Shown here piece by piece: positions 1 through 15,052 of a stretch of 64,000 bases of DNA; positions within the stretch are counted from its first letter, which is position 1; each line of letters opens with the position of its first letter. The stretch lies in the NCBI GenBank assembly GCA_943737045.1, contig CALSFV010000010.1, positions 1,364,001 to 1,428,000 on the forward strand, read 5' to 3'. The DNA comes from Parapristionchus giblindavisi (taxonomy: Eukaryota; Nematoda; Chromadorea; Rhabditida; Diplogasteridae). The position numbers and the translations under genes are program-made. The notes beneath the pieces are model-generated. The model saw only the letters and a program-made list of their open reading frames with translations. It did not search any database and was not told where the DNA came from.

Positions 1-963
1 AGATTTCGTGACACGTCAATATTTTATCGAAACTTATCGTAGCATATACCACGTGAAAGAGCAAACATTTCTGAATAATCTACACTTCTGTTCATGTCAA
101 ACTGTAATCTTGTGTTGATTCCACAATGCCCTAAGTACAAAAGTAGCTTTCACTCTGATAAGATCAAAACAATACCTCACATGAAAATTTTTCTGCTAAA
201 CCCAGCGTGTCATATACCAAACGAAAGAGCAAAAAATTCTGAGTATTTTGCACGTTCCCATGTTGAACAACGGCCACTTCAGCCGAATTAACAAAATTGA
301 ATTATGAATTTTTGGCATTAAAGATTTCGTGACACGTCAATATTTTATCGAAACTTATCGTAGCATATACCACGTGAAAGAGCAAACATTTCTGAATAAT
401 CTACACTTCTGTTCATGTCAAACTGTAATCTTGTGTTGATTCCACAATGCCCTAAGTACAAAAGTAGCTTTCACTCTGATAAGATCAAAACAATACCTCA
501 CATGAAAATTTTTCTGCTAAACCCAGCGTGTCATATACCAAACGAAAGAGCAAAAAATTCTGAGTATTTTGCACGTTCCCATGTTGAACAACGGCCACTT
601 CAGCCGAATTAACAAAATTGAATTATGAATTTTTGGCATTAAAGATTTCGTGACACGTCAATATTTTATCGAAACTTATCGTAGCATATACCACGTGAAA
701 GAGCAAACATTTCTGAATAATCTACACTTCTGTTCATGTCAAACTGTAATCTTGTGTTGATTCCACAATGCCCTAAGTACAAAAGTAGCTTTCACTCTGA
801 TAAGATCAAAACAATACCTCACATGAAAATTTTTCTGCTAAACCCAGCGTGTCATATACCAAACGAAAGAGCAAAAAATTCTGAGTATTTTGCACGTTCC
901 CATGTTGAACAACGGCCACTTCAGCCGAATTAACAAAATTGAATTATGCATTTTTGGCATTAA
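1..963. repeat. Satellite type A, three tandem 321-bp units
   Basis: Three head-to-tail copies with period 321 (starts 1, 322, 643) are nearly identical. Each unit is itself two related halves of about 160 bp, joined at GTGTCATATACC and GAAAGAGCAAA landmarks. One half carries ACCACGTGAAAG where type C has ATCATGTGATAG. The 65-aa frame in each copy follows the repeat and is not treated as a gene. The third copy passes directly into type B sequence near 964. Confidence 0.95.
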
Positions 964-2165
964 AGAATTCGTGACACGTCAATATATTCATATAGCGGCC
1001 ACAGTGACCGAAGTACAAAAGTAACTTTCGCTCTGATATGCTCTGATATGATACAAATTGATTTATCACATGTCAAAATGGCAATGATACCTGTCGTGTC
1101 ATATTCCGTTTGAAAGAACAAAAAATTCTGAATAAGACTCATTTCAGTTCACGATGATCTGTAATTTAATATAGCGGCCACAGTGACCGAAGTACAAAAG
1201 TAACTTTCGCTCTGATATGCTCTGATATGATACAAATTGATTTATCACATTTCAAAATGATTACGATGCCTGTCGTGTCATATTCCGTTTGAAAGAGCAA
1301 AAAATTCTGAATAAGCCTCATTTCAGTTCACGACGATCTGTAATCTTTTATAGCGGCCATAGTGACCGAAGTACAAAAGTAACTTTCGCTCTGATATGCT
1401 CTGATATGATACAAATTGATTTATCACATGTCAAAATGGCCACGATACCTGTCGTGTCATATTCCATTTGAAAGAGCAAAAAATTCTGAATAAGACTCAT
1501 TTCAGTTCACGACGATCTGTAATCTTTTATTGCGGCCATAGTGACCGAAGTACCAAAGTAACTTTCGCTCTGATATGCTCTGATATGATACAAATTGATT
1601 TATCACATGTCAAAATGGCAACGATACCTGTCGTGTCATATTCCGTTTGAAAGAGCAAAAAATTCTGAATAGGACTCATTTCAGTTCACGACGATCTGTA
1701 ATCTTTTATAGCGGCCATAGTGACCGAAGTACAAAAGTAACTTTCGCTCTGATATGGAAAAATTGATTTATCACATTTCAAAATGATTACGATACCTGTC
1801 GTGTCATATACCGTTTGAAAGAGCAAAAAATTATCAATAAAATTATTGCTTCGTATGTGCAACAGTGGCCACTCCCGCCAAAATACAAAATTATCTTTGT
1901 GTTCTCGGTGCATTTTTAGATATTAAACAATTCATGACGATCCAAATGGTTGTGGTGTCATATATCATGTGATAGAACAAAAAATTCTGAATAAGACTCA
2001 TTTCAGTTCACGACGATCTGTAATTTCATATAGCGGCCATAGTGACCGAAGTACAAAAGTAACTTTCGCTCTGATATGCTCTGATATGATACAAATTGAT
2101 TTATCACATGTCAAAATGGCAACGATAAATGTCGTGTCATATTCCGTTTGAAAGAGCAAAAAATT
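964..2165. repeat. Satellite block of B, B' and C monomers
   Basis: TTTGAAAGA landmarks at about 1109, 1288, 1467 and 1646 give the 179-bp B monomer. A B' monomer follows, in which one of the two tandem CTCTGATATG copies is missing and GGAAAAATTG follows. A C monomer then runs to about 1970, and another B follows. The part from about 1480 to 2160 recurs at about 4312-4992, an offset of 2832 bp. No independent gene is visible. Confidence 0.9.
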
Positions 2166-3995
2166 CTGAATAATCTACACTTCTGCTCATGTCAAACTGT
2201 AATCTGGTGTTGATTCCACAATGCCCTAAGTGCAAAAGTAGCTTTCACTCTGATAAGACCAAAACAATACCTGACATGAAAAGTTTTCTGCTAAACCCAG
2301 CTTGTCATATACCAAACGAAAGAGCAAAAAAATCTGAGTATTTTGCACGTTCCCATGTTGAACAACGGCCACTTCAGCCGAATTAACAAAATTGAATTAT
2401 GAATTTTTGGCATTAAAGAATTCGTGACACGTCAATATTTTATCGAAACTTATCGTAGCATATACCACGTGAAAGAGCAAACAATTCTGAATAATCTACA
2501 CTTCTGTTCATGTCAAACTGTAATCTTGTGTTGATTCCACAATGCCCTAAGTACAAAAGTAGCTTTCACTCTGATAAGATCAAAACAATACCTCACATGA
2601 AAATTTTTCTGCTAAACCCAGCGTGTCATATACCAAACGAAAGAGCAAAAAATTCTGAGTATTTTGCACGTTCCCATGTTGAACAACGGCCACTTCAGCC
2701 GAATTAACAAAATTGAATTATGCATTTTTGGCATTAAAGAATTCGTGACACGTCAATATATTCATATAGCGGCCACAGTGACCGAAGTACAAAAGTAACT
2801 TTCGCTCTGATATGCTCTGATATGATACAAATTGATTTATCACATGTCAAAATGGCAATGATACCTGTCGTGTCATATTCCGTTTGAAAGAACAAAAAAT
2901 TCTGAATAAGACTCATTTCAGTTCACGATGATCTGTAATTTAATATAGCGGCCACAGTGACCGAAGTACAAAAGTAACTTTCGCTCTGATATGCTCTGAT
3001 ATGATACAAATTGATTTATCACATTTCAAAATGATTACGATACCTGTCGTGTCATATTCCGTTTGAAAGAGCAAAAAATTCTGAATAATCTACACTTCTG
3101 CTCATGTCAAACTGTAATCTGGTGTTGATTCCACAATGCCCTAAGTGCAAAAGTAGCTTTCACTCTGATAAGACCAAAACAATACCTGACATGAAAAGTT
3201 TTCTGCTAAACCCAGCTTGTCATATACCAAACGAAAGAGCAAAAAAATCTGAGTATTTTGCACGTTCCCATGTTGAACAACGGCCACTTCAGCCGAATTA
3301 ACAAAATTGAATTATGAATTTTTGGCATTAAAGAATTCGTGACACGTCAATATTTTATCGAAACTTATCGTAGCATATACCACGTGAAAGAGCAAACAAT
3401 TCTGAATAATCTACACTTCTGTTCATGTCAAACTGTAATCTTGTGTTGATTCCACAATGCCCTAAGTACAAAAGTAGCTTTCACTCTGATAAGATCAAAA
3501 CAATACCTCACATGAAAATTTTTCTGCTAAACCCAGCGTGTCATATACCAAACGAAAGAGCAAAAAATTCTGAGTATTTTGCACGTTCCCATGTTGAACA
3601 ACGGCCACTTCAGCCGAATTAACAAAATTGAATTATGCATTTTTGGCATTAAAGAATTCGTGACACGTCAATATATTCATATAGCGGCCACAGTGACCGA
3701 AGTACAAAAGTAACTTTCGCTCTGATATGCTCTGATATGATACAAATTGATTTATCACATGTCAAAATGGCAATGATACCTGTCGTGTCATATTCCGTTT
3801 GAAAGAACAAAAAATTCTGAATAAGACTCATTTCAGTTCACGATGATCTGTAATTTAATATAGCGGCCACAGTGACCGAAGTACAAAAGTAACTTTCGCT
3901 CTGATATGCTCTGATATGATACAAATTGATTTATCACATTTCAAAATGATTACGATACCTGTCGTGTCATATTCCGTTTGAAAGAGCAAAAAATT
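2166..3995. repeat. Two tandem copies of a 915-bp higher-order unit (A+A+B+B)
   Basis: Corresponding positions 2189/3104, 2510/3425 and 2734/3649 are all 915 bp apart. Each unit holds two type A dimers, the first carrying private variants such as AAAAAAATCTGAG, followed by two B monomers. A and B families are therefore interspersed and amplified together here, not kept in separate arrays. Confidence 0.92.
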
Positions 3996-6900
3996 CTGAA
4001 TAAGCCTCATTTCAGTTCACGACGATCTGTAATCTTTTATTGCGGCCATAGTGACCGAAGTACAAAAGTAACTTTCGCTCTGATATGGAAAAATTGATTT
4101 ATCACATTTCAAAATGGATACGATACCTATCGTGTCATATACCGTTTGAAAGAGCAAAAAATTCTCAATAAAATAACTGCTTCGTATGTAGAACAGTGGC
4201 CACTCGTGTCAAAGTACAAAATTATCTTTGTGTTCTCGGTGCATTTTTAGATATTAAACAATTCATGACGAGCCAAATGGTTGTGGTATCATATATCATG
4301 TGATAGAGCAAAAAATTCTGAATAAGACTCATTTCAGTTCACGACGATCTGTAATCTTTTATTGCGGCCATAGTGACCGAAGTACCAAAGTAACTTTCGC
4401 TCTGATATGCTCTGATATGATACAAATTGATTTATCACATGTCAAAATGGCAACGATACCTGTCGTGTCATATTCCGTTTGAAAGAGCAAAAAATTCTGA
4501 ATAGGACTCATTTCAGTTCACGACGATCTGTAATCTTTTATAGCGGCCATAGTGACCGAAGTACAAAAGTAACTTTCGCTCTGATATGGAAAAATTGATT
4601 TATCACATTTCAAAATGATTACGATACCTGTCGTGTCATATACCGTTTGAAAGAGCAAAAAATTATCAATAAAATTATTGCTTCGTATGTGCAACAGTGG
4701 CCACTCCCGCCAAAATACAAAATTATCTTTGTGTTCTCGGTGCATTTTTAGATATTAAACAATTCATGACGATCCAAATGGTTGTGGTGTCATATATCAT
4801 GTGATAGAACAAAAAATTCTGAATAAGACTCATTTCAGTTCACGACGATCTGTAATTTCATATAGCGGCCATAGTGACCGAAGTACAAAAGTAACTTTCG
4901 CTCTGATATGCTCTGATATGATACAAATTGATTTATCACATGTCAAAATGGCAACGATACCTGTCGTGTCATATTCCGTTTGAAAGAGCAAAAAATTCTG
5001 AATAGGACTCATTTCAGTTCACGACGATTTGTAATCTTTTATAGCGGCCATAGTGACCGAAGTACAAAAGTAACTTTCGCTCTGATATGGAAAAATTGAT
5101 TTATCACATTTCAAAATGATTACGATACCTGTCGTGTCATATACCGTTTGAAAGAGCAAAAAATTCTCAATAAAATTATTGCTTCGTATGTGCAACAGTG
5201 GCCACTCCCGCCAAAATACAAAATTATCTTTGTGTTCTCGGTGCATTTTTAGATATTAAACAATTCATGACGAGCCAAATGGTTGTGGTGTCATATATCA
5301 TGTGATAGAACAAAAAATTCTGAATAAGACTCATTTCAGTTCACGACGATCTGTAATTTCATATAGCGGCCATAGTGACCGAAGTACAAAAGTAACTTTC
5401 GCTCTGATATGCTCTGATATGATACAAATTGATTTATCACATGTCAAAATGGCAACGATACCTGTCGTGTCATATTCCGTTTGAAAGAGCAAAAAAATTC
5501 TGAATAGGACTCATTTCAGTTCACGACGATCTGTAATCTTTGATAGCGGCCATAGTGACCGAAGTACAAAAGTAACTTTCGCTCTGATATGCTCTGATAT
5601 GATACAAATTGATTTATCACATGTCAAAATGGCAACGATACCTGTCGTGTCATATTCCGTTTGAAAGAGCAAAAAATTCTGAATAGGACTCATTTCAGTT
5701 CACGACGATCTGTAATCTTTGATAGCGGCCATAGTGACCGAAGTACAAAAGTAACTTTCGCTCTGATATGGAAAAATTGATTTATCACATTTCAAAATGA
5801 TTACGATACCTGTCGTGTCATATACCGTTTGAAAGAGCAAAAAATTCTCAATAAAATTATTGCTTCGTATGTGCAACAGTGGCCACTCCCGCCAAAATAC
5901 AAAATTATCTTTGTGTTCTCGGTGCATTTTTAGATATTAAACAATTCATGACGAGCCAAATGGTTGTGGTGTCATATATCATGTGATAGAACAAAAAATT
6001 CTGAATAAGACTCATTTCAGTTCACGACGATCTGTAATTTCATATAGCGGCCATAGTGACCGAAGTACAAAAGTAACTTTCGCTCTGATATGCTCTGATA
6101 TGATACAAATTGATTTATCACATTTCAAAATGATTACGATACCTGTCGTATCATATACCGTTTGAAAGAGCAAAAAATTCTGAATAAGACTCATTTCAGT
6201 TCACGACGATCTGTAATTTCATATAGCGGCCATAGTGACCGAAGTACAAAAGTAACTTTCGCTCTGATATGCTCTGATATGATACAAATTGATTTATCAC
6301 ATGTCAAAATGGCAACGATACCTGTCGTGTCATATACCGTTTGAAAGAGCAAAAAATTTTGAATAAAATTATTGCTTCGTATGTAGAACAGTGGCCACTC
6401 GTGTCAAAGTACAAAATTATCTTTGTGTTCTCGGTGCATTTTTAGATATTAAACAATTCATGACGAGCCAAATGGTTGTGGTCTCATATATCATGTGATA
6501 GAACAAAAAAATCTGAATAAGACTCATTTCAGGTCACGACGATCAGTAACTACATATAGCGGCCATAGTAAACGAAGTACAAAAGTTACTTTCGCTCTGA
6601 TATGCTCTGATATGATACAAATTCATTTATCACATGTCAAAATGGCAACGATACCTGTCGTGTCATATACCATTTGAAAGAGCAAAAAATTCTGAATAGG
6701 ACTCATTTCAGTTCACGACGATCTGTAATCTTTTATAGCGGCCATAGTGACCGAAGTACAAAAGTAACTTTCGCTCTGATATGATACAAATTCATTTATC
6801 ACATGTCAAAATGGCAACGATACCTGTCGTGTCATATACCGTTTGAAAGAGCAAAAAATTTTGAATAAAATTATTGCTTCGTATGTAGAACAGTGGCCAC

Positions 6901-9900
6901 TCGTGCCAAAGTGCAAAATTATCTTTGTGTTCTCGGTGCATTTTTAGATATTAAACAATTCATGACGAGCCAAATGGTTGTGGTGTCATATATCATGTGA
7001 TAGAACAAAAAATTCTGAATAAGACTAATTTCAGTTCACGACGATCTGTAATTTCATATAGCGGCCATAGTGACCGAAGTACAAAAGTAACTTTCGCTCT
7101 GATATGCTCTGATATGATACAAATTGATTTATCACATGTCAAAATGGCAACGATACCTGTCGTGTCATATTCCGTTTGAAAGAGCAAACAATTTTGAATA
7201 AAATTATTGCTTCGTATGTAGAACAGTGGCCACTCGTGTCAAAGTACAAAATTATCTTTGTGTTCTCGGTGCATTTTTAGATATTAAACAATTCATGACG
7301 AGCCAAATGGTTGTGGTCTCATATATCATGTGATAGAACAAAAAATTCTGATTAAGACTCATTTCAGGTCACGACGATCTGTAACTACATATAGCGGCCA
7401 TAGTAAACGAAGTACAAAAGTTACTTTCGCTCTGATATGCTCTGATATGATACAAATTCATTTATCACATGTCAAAATGGCAACGATACCTGTCTTGTCA
7501 TATACCGTTTGAAAGAGCAAAAAATTTTGAATAAAATTATTGCTTCGTATGTAGAACAGTGGCCACTCGTGCCAAAGTGCAAAATTATCTTTGTGTTCTC
7601 GGTGCATTTTTAGATATTAAACAATTCATGACGAGCCAAATGGTTGTGGTGTCATATATCATGTGATAGAACAAAAAATTCTGAATAAGACTCATTTCAG
7701 TTCACGACGATCTGTAATTTCATATAGCGGCCATAGTGACCGAAGTACAAAAGTAACTTTCGCTCTGATATGCTCTGATATGATACAAATTGATTTATCA
7801 CATGTCAAAATGGCAAAGATACCTGTCGTGTCATATACCATTTGAAAGAGCAAAAAATTCTGAATAGGACTCATTTCAGTTCACGACGATCTGTAATCTT
7901 TTATAGCGGCCATAGTGACCGAAGTACAAAAGTAACTTTCGCTCTGATATGCTCTGATATGATACAAATTGATTTATCACATGTCAAAATGGCAACGATA
8001 CCTGTCTTGTCATATACCGTTTGAAAGAGCAAAAAATTTTGAATAAAATTATTGCTTCGTATGTAGAACAGTGGCCACTCGTGCCAAAGTGCAAAATTAT
8101 CTTTGTGTTCTCGGTGCATTTTTAGATATTAAACAATTCATGACGAGCCAAATGGTTGTGGTGTCATATATCATGTGATAGAACAAAAAATTCTGAATAA
8201 GACTCATTTCAGGTCACGACGATCTGTAACTACATATAGCGGCCATAGTAAACGAAGTACAAAAGTTACTTTCGCTCTGATATGCTCTGATATGATACAA
8301 ATTCATTTATCACATGTCAAAATGGCAATGATACCTGTCGTGTCATATTCCGTTTGAAAGAGCAAAAAATTCTGAATAGGACTCATTTCAGTTCACGACG
8401 ATCTGTAATCTTTTATAGCGGCCATAGTGACCGAAGTACAAAAGTAACTTTCGCTCTGATATGATACAAATTCATTTATCACATGTCAAAATGGCAACGA
8501 TACCTGTCGTGTCATATACCGTTTGAAAGAGCAAAAAATTTTGAATAAAATTATTGCTTCGTATGTAGAACAGTGGCCACTCGTGCCAAAGTGCAAAATT
8601 ATCTTTGTGTTCTCGGTGCATTTTTAGATATTAAACAATTCATGACGAGCCAAATGGTTGTGGTGTCATATATCATGTGATAGAACAAAAAATTCTGAAT
8701 AAGACTCATTTCAGTTCACGACGATCTGTAATTTCATATAGCGGCCATAGTGACCGAAGTACAAAAGTAACTTTCGCTCTGATATGCTCTGATATGATAC
8801 AAATTGATTTATCACATGTCAAAATGGCAAAGATACCTGTCGTGTCATATACCATTTGAAAGAGCAAAAAATTCTGAATAGGACTCATTTCAGTTCACGA
8901 CGATCTGTAATCTTTTATAGCGGCCATAGTGACCGAAGTACAAAAGTAACTTTCGCTCTGATATGATACAAATTCATTTATCACATGTCAAAATGGCAAC
9001 GATACCTGTCGTGTCATAAACCGTTTGAAAGAGCAAAAAATTCTCAATAAAATTATTGCTTCGTATGTGCAACAGTGGCCACTCCCGCCAAAATACAAAA
9101 TTATCTTTGTGTTCTCGGTGCATTTTTAGATATTAAACAATTCATGACGAGCCAAATGGTTGTGGTGTCATATATCATGTGATAGAACAAAAAATTCTGA
9201 ATAAGACTCATGTCAGGTCACGACGATCTGTAACTACATATAGCGGCCATAGTAAACGAAGTACAAAAGTTACTTTCGCTCTGATATGCTCTGATATGAT
9301 ACAAATTGATTTATCACATTTCAAAATGATTACGATACCTGTCGTATCATATACCGTTTGAAAGAGCAAACAATTTTGAATAAAATTATTGCTTCGTATG
9401 TAGAACAGTGGCCACTCGTGTCAAAGTACAAAATTATCTTTGTGTTCTCGGTGCATTTTTAGATATTAAACAATTCATGACGAGCCAAATGGTTGTGGTC
9501 TCATATATCATGTGATAGAACAAAAAAATCTGAATAAGACTCATTTCAGGTCACGACGATCAGTAACTACATATAGCGGCCATAGTAAACGAAGTACAAA
9601 AGTTACTTTCGCTCTGATATGCTCTGATATGATACAAATTCATTTATCACATGTCAAAATGGCAACGATACCTGTCGTGTCATATACCATTTGAAAGAGC
9701 AAAAAATTCTGAATAGGACTCATTTCAGTTCACGACGATCTGTAATCTTTTATAGCGGCCATAGTGACCGAAGTACAAAAGTAACTTTCGCTCTGATATG
9801 ATACAAATTCATTTATCACATGTCAAAATGGCAACGATACCTGTCGTGTCATATACCGTTTGAAAGAGCAAAAAATTTTGAATAAAATTATTGCTTCGTA

Positions 9901-12900
9901 TGTAGAACAGTGGCCACTCGTGCCAAAGTGCAAAATTATCTTTGTGTTCTCGGTGCATTTTTAGATATTAAACAATTCATGACGAGCCAAATGGTTGTGG
10001 TGTCATATATCATGTGATAGAACAAAAAATTCTGAATAAGACTAATTTCAGTTCACGACGATCTGTAATTTCATATAGCGGCCATAGTGACCGAAGTACA
10101 AAAGTAACTTTCGCTCTGATATGCTCTGATATGATACAAATTGATTTATCACATGTCAAAATGGCAACGATACCTGTCGTGTCATATTCCGTTTGAAAGA
10201 GCAAACAATTTTGAATAAAATTATTGCTTCGTATGTAGAACAGTGGCCACTCGTGTCAAAGTACAAAATTATCTTTGTGTTCTCGGTGCATTTTTAGATA
10301 TTAAACAATTCATGACGAGCCAAATGGTTGTGGTCTCATATATCATGTGATAGAACAAAAAATTCTGATTAAGACTCATTTCAGGTCACGACGATCTGTA
10401 ACTACATATAGCGGCCATAGTAAACGAAGTACAAAAGTTACTTTCGCTCTGATATGCTCTGATATGATACAAATTCATTTATCACATGTCAAAATGGCAA
10501 CGATACCTGTCTTGTCATATACCGTTTGAAAGAGCAAAAAATTTTGAATAAAATTATTGCTTCGTATGTAGAACAGTGGCCACTCGTGCCAAAGTGCAAA
10601 ATTATCTTTGTGTTCTCGGTGCATTTTTAGATATTAAACAATTCATGACGAGCCAAATGGTTGTGGTGTCATATATCTTGTGATAGAACAAAAAATTCTG
10701 AATAAGACTCATTTCAGGTCACGACGATCTGTAACTACATATAGCGGCCATAGTAAACGAAGTACAAAAGTTACTTTCGCTCTGATATGCTCTGATATGA
10801 TACAAATTCATTTATCACATGTCAAAATGGCAATGATACCTGTCGTGTCATATTCCGTTTGAAAGAGCAAAAAATTCTGAATAGGACTCATTTCAGTTCA
10901 CGACGATCTGTAATCTTTTATAGCGGCCATAGTGACCGAAGTACAAAAGTAACTTTCGCTCTGATATGATACAAATTCATTTATCACATGTCAAAATGGC
11001 AACGATACCTGTCGTGTCATATACCGTTTGAAAGAGCAAAAAATTTTGAATAAAATTATTGCTTCGTATGTAGAACAGTGGCCACTCGTGCCAAAGTGCA
11101 AAATTATCTTTGTGTTCTCGGTGCATTTTTAGATATTAAACAATTCATGACGAGCCAAATGGTTGTGGTGTCATATATCATGTGATAGAACAAAAAATTC
11201 TGAATAAGACTCATTTCAGTTCACGACGATCTGTAATTTCATATAGCGGCCATAGTGACCGAAGTACAAAAGTAACTTTCGCTCTGATATGCTCTGATAT
11301 GATACAAATTGATTTATCACATGTCAAAATGGCAACGATACCTGTCGTGTCATATTCCGTTTGAAACAGCAAAAAATTCTGAATAGGACTCATTTCAGTT
11401 CACGACGATCTGTAATCTTTTATAGCGGCCATAGTGACCGAAGTACAAAAGTAACTTTCGCTCTGATATGGAAAAATTGATTTATCACATTTCAAAATGA
11501 TTACGATACCTGTCGTGTCATATACCGTTTGAAAGAGCAAAAAATTCTCAATAAAATTATTGCTTCGTATGTGCAACAGTGGCCACTCCCGCCAAAATAC
11601 AAAATTATCTTTGTGTTCTCGGTGCATTTTTAGATATTAAACAATTCATGACGAGCCAAATGGTTGTGGTGTCATATATCATGTGATAGAACAAAAAATT
11701 CTGAATAAGACTCATGTCAGGTCACGACGATATGTAACTACATATAGCGGCCATAGTAAACGAAGTACAAAAGTTACTTTCGCTCTGATATGCTCTGATA
11801 TGATACAAATTCATTTATCACATGTCAAAATGGCAACGATACCTGTCGTGTCATATACCGTTTGAAAGAGCAAAAAATTCTCAATAAAATTATTGCTTCG
11901 TATGTGCAACAGTGGCCACTCCCGCCAAAATACAAAATTATCTTTGTGTTCTCGGTGCATTTTTAGATATTAAACAATTCATGACGAGCCAAATGGTTGT
12001 GATGTCATATATCATGTGATAGAACAAAAAATTCTGAATAAGACTCATTTCAGGTCACGACGATCTGTAACTACATATAGCGGCCATAGTAAACGAAGTA
12101 CAAAAGTTACTTTCGCTCTGATATGCTCTGATATGATACAAATTGATTTATCACATTTCAAAATGATTACGATACCTGTCGTGTCATATACCGTTTGAAA
12201 GAGCAAAAAATTTTGAATAAAATTATTGCTTCGTATGTAGAACAGTGGCCACTCGTGCCAAAGTGCAAAATTATCTTTGTGTTCTCGGTGCATTTTTAGA
12301 TATTAAACAATTCATGACGAGCCAAATGGTTGTGGTGTCATATATCATGTGATAGAACAAAAAATTCTGAATAAGACTCATTTCAGTTCACAACGATCTG
12401 TAATTTCATATAGCGGCCACAGTGACCGAAGTACAAAAGTAACTTTCGCTCTGATATGCTCTGATATGATACAAATTGATTTATCACATTTCAAAATGAT
12501 TACGATACCTGTCGTGTCATATACCGTTTGAAAGAGCAAAAAATGTTGAATAAAATTATTGCTTCGTATGTAGAACAGTGGCCACTCGTGCCAAAGTGCA
12601 AAATTATCTTTGTGTTCTCGGTGCATTTTTAGATATTAAACAATTCATGACGAGCCAAATGGTTGTGGTGTCATATATCATGTGATAGAACAAAAAATTC
12701 TGAATAAGACTCATTTCAGTTCACGACGATCTGTAATTTCATATAGCGGCCATAGTGACCGAAGTACAAAAGTAACTTTCGCTCTGATATGCTCTGATAT
12801 GATACAAATTGATTTATCACATGTCAAAATGATTACGATACCTGTCGTGTCATATACCGTTTGAAAGAGCAAAAAATTCTCAATAAAATTATTGCTTCGT

Positions 12901-15052
12901 ATGTGCAACAGTGGCCACTCCCGCCAAAATACAAAATTATCTTTGTGTTCTCGGTGCATTTTTAGATATTAAACAATTCATGACGAGCCAAATGGTTGTG
13001 GTGTCATATATCATGTGATAGAACAAAAAATTCTGAATAAGACTCATTTCAGGTCACGACGATCTGTAACTACATATAGCGGCCATAGTGACCGAAGTAC
13101 AAAAGTTACTTTCGCTCTGATATGCTCTGATATGATACAAATTGATTTATCACATTTCAAAATGATTACGATACCTGTCGTGTCATATACCGTTTGAAAG
13201 AGCAAAAAATTTTGAATAAAATTATTGCTTCGTATGTAGAACAGTGGCCACTCGTGCCAAAGTGCAAAATTATCTTTGTGTTCTCGGTGCATTTTTAGAT
13301 ATTAAACAATTCATGACGAGCCAAATGGTTGTGGTGTCATATATCATGTGATAGAGCAAAAAATTTCTGAATAAGACTCATTTCAGTTCACGACGATCTG
13401 TAATTTCATATAGCGGCCATAGTGACCGAAGTACAAAAGTAACTTTCGCTCTGATATGCTCTGATATGATACAAATTGATTTATCACATGTCAAAATGAT
13501 TACGATACCTGTCGTGTCATATACCGTTTGAAAGAGCAAAAAATTCTCAATAAAATTATTGCTTCGTATGTGCAACAGTGGCCACTCCCGCCAAAATACA
13601 AAATTATCTTTGTGTTCTCGGTGCATTTTTAGATATTAAACAATTCATGACGAGCCAAATGGTTGTGGTGTCATATATCATGTGATAGAACAAAAAATTC
13701 TGAATAAGACTCATTTCAGGTCACGACGATCTGTAACTACATATAGCGGCCATAGTGACCGAAGTACAAAAGTTACTTTCGCTCTGATATGCTCTGATAT
13801 GATACAAATTGATTTATCACATTTCAAAATGATTACGATACCTGTCGTGTCATATACCGTTTGAAAGAGCAAAAAATTTTGAATAAAATTATTGCTTCGT
13901 ATGTAGAACAGTGGCCACTCGTGCCAAAGTGCAAAATTATCTTTGTGTTCTCGGTGCATTTTTAGATATTAAACAATTCATGACGAGCCAAATGGTTGTG
14001 GTGTCATATATCATGTGATAGAGCAAAAAATTTCTGAATAAGACTCATTTCAGTTCACGACGATCTGTAACTACATATAGCGGCCATAGTAAACGAAGTA
14101 CAAAAGTTACTTTCGCTCTGATATGCTCTGATATGATACAAATTCATTTATCACATGTCAAAATGGCAACGATACCTGTCGTGTCATATACCATTTGAAA
14201 GAGCAAAAAATTCTGAATAGGACTCATTTCAGTTCACGACGATCTGTAATCTTTTATAGCGACCATAGTGACCGAAGTACAAAAGTAACTTTCGCTCTGA
14301 TATGGAAAAATTGATTTATCACATTTCAAAATGATTACGATACCTGTCGTGTCATATACCGTTTGAAAGAGCAAAAAATTCTCAATAAAATTATTGCTTC
14401 GTATGTGCAACAGTGGCCACTCCCGCCAAAATACAAAATTATCTTTGTGTTCTCGGTGCATTTTTAGATATTAAACAATTCATGACGAGCCAAATGGTTG
14501 TGGTGTCATATATCATGTGATAGAACAAAAAATTCTGAATAAGACTCATTTCAGGTCACCACGATCTGTAACTACATATAGCGGCCATAGTAAACGAAGT
14601 ACAAAAGTTACTTTCGCTCTGATATGCTCTGATATGATACAAATTGATTTATCACATTTCAAAATGATTACGATACCTGTCGTGTCATATACCGTTTGAA
14701 AGAGCAAAAAATTCACAATAAAATAACTGCTTCGTATGTAGAACAGTGGCCACTCGTGTCAAAGTACAAAATTATCTTTGTGTTCTCGGTGCATTTTTAG
14801 ATATTAAACAATTCATGACGAGCCAAATGGTTGTGGTGTCATATATCATGTGATAGAACAAAAAATTCTGAATAAGACTCATTTCAGTTCACGACGATCT
14901 GTAATTTCATATAGCGGCCATAGTGACCGAAGTACAAAAGTAACTTTCGCTCTGATATGCTCTGATATGATACAAATTGATTTATCACATGTCAAAATGG
15001 CAACGATACCTGTCTTGTCATATACCGTTTGAAAGAGCAAAAAATTTTGAAT
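3996..15052. repeat. Satellite B/B'/C array with 333-bp and 501-bp periods
   Basis: B (179) + C (154) gives the 333-bp step seen for instance at 12016, 12349 and 12682. B + B' + C gives the 501-bp step. Longer copies exist: about 6495-7520 recurs at 9512-10540 (offset 3017) and 13015 recurs at 13682 (offset 667). A third B variant with a single CTCTGATATG before ATACAAATTC occurs near 6773, 8453, 8954, 9793 and 10962. No gene is supported. Confidence 0.93.

Noticed and set aside
1848..1876. CENP-B box candidate (TTCGTATGTGCAACAGTGG) in C monomers
   Set aside because: It has TTCG at the right end of the motif but lacks the essential CGGG half.
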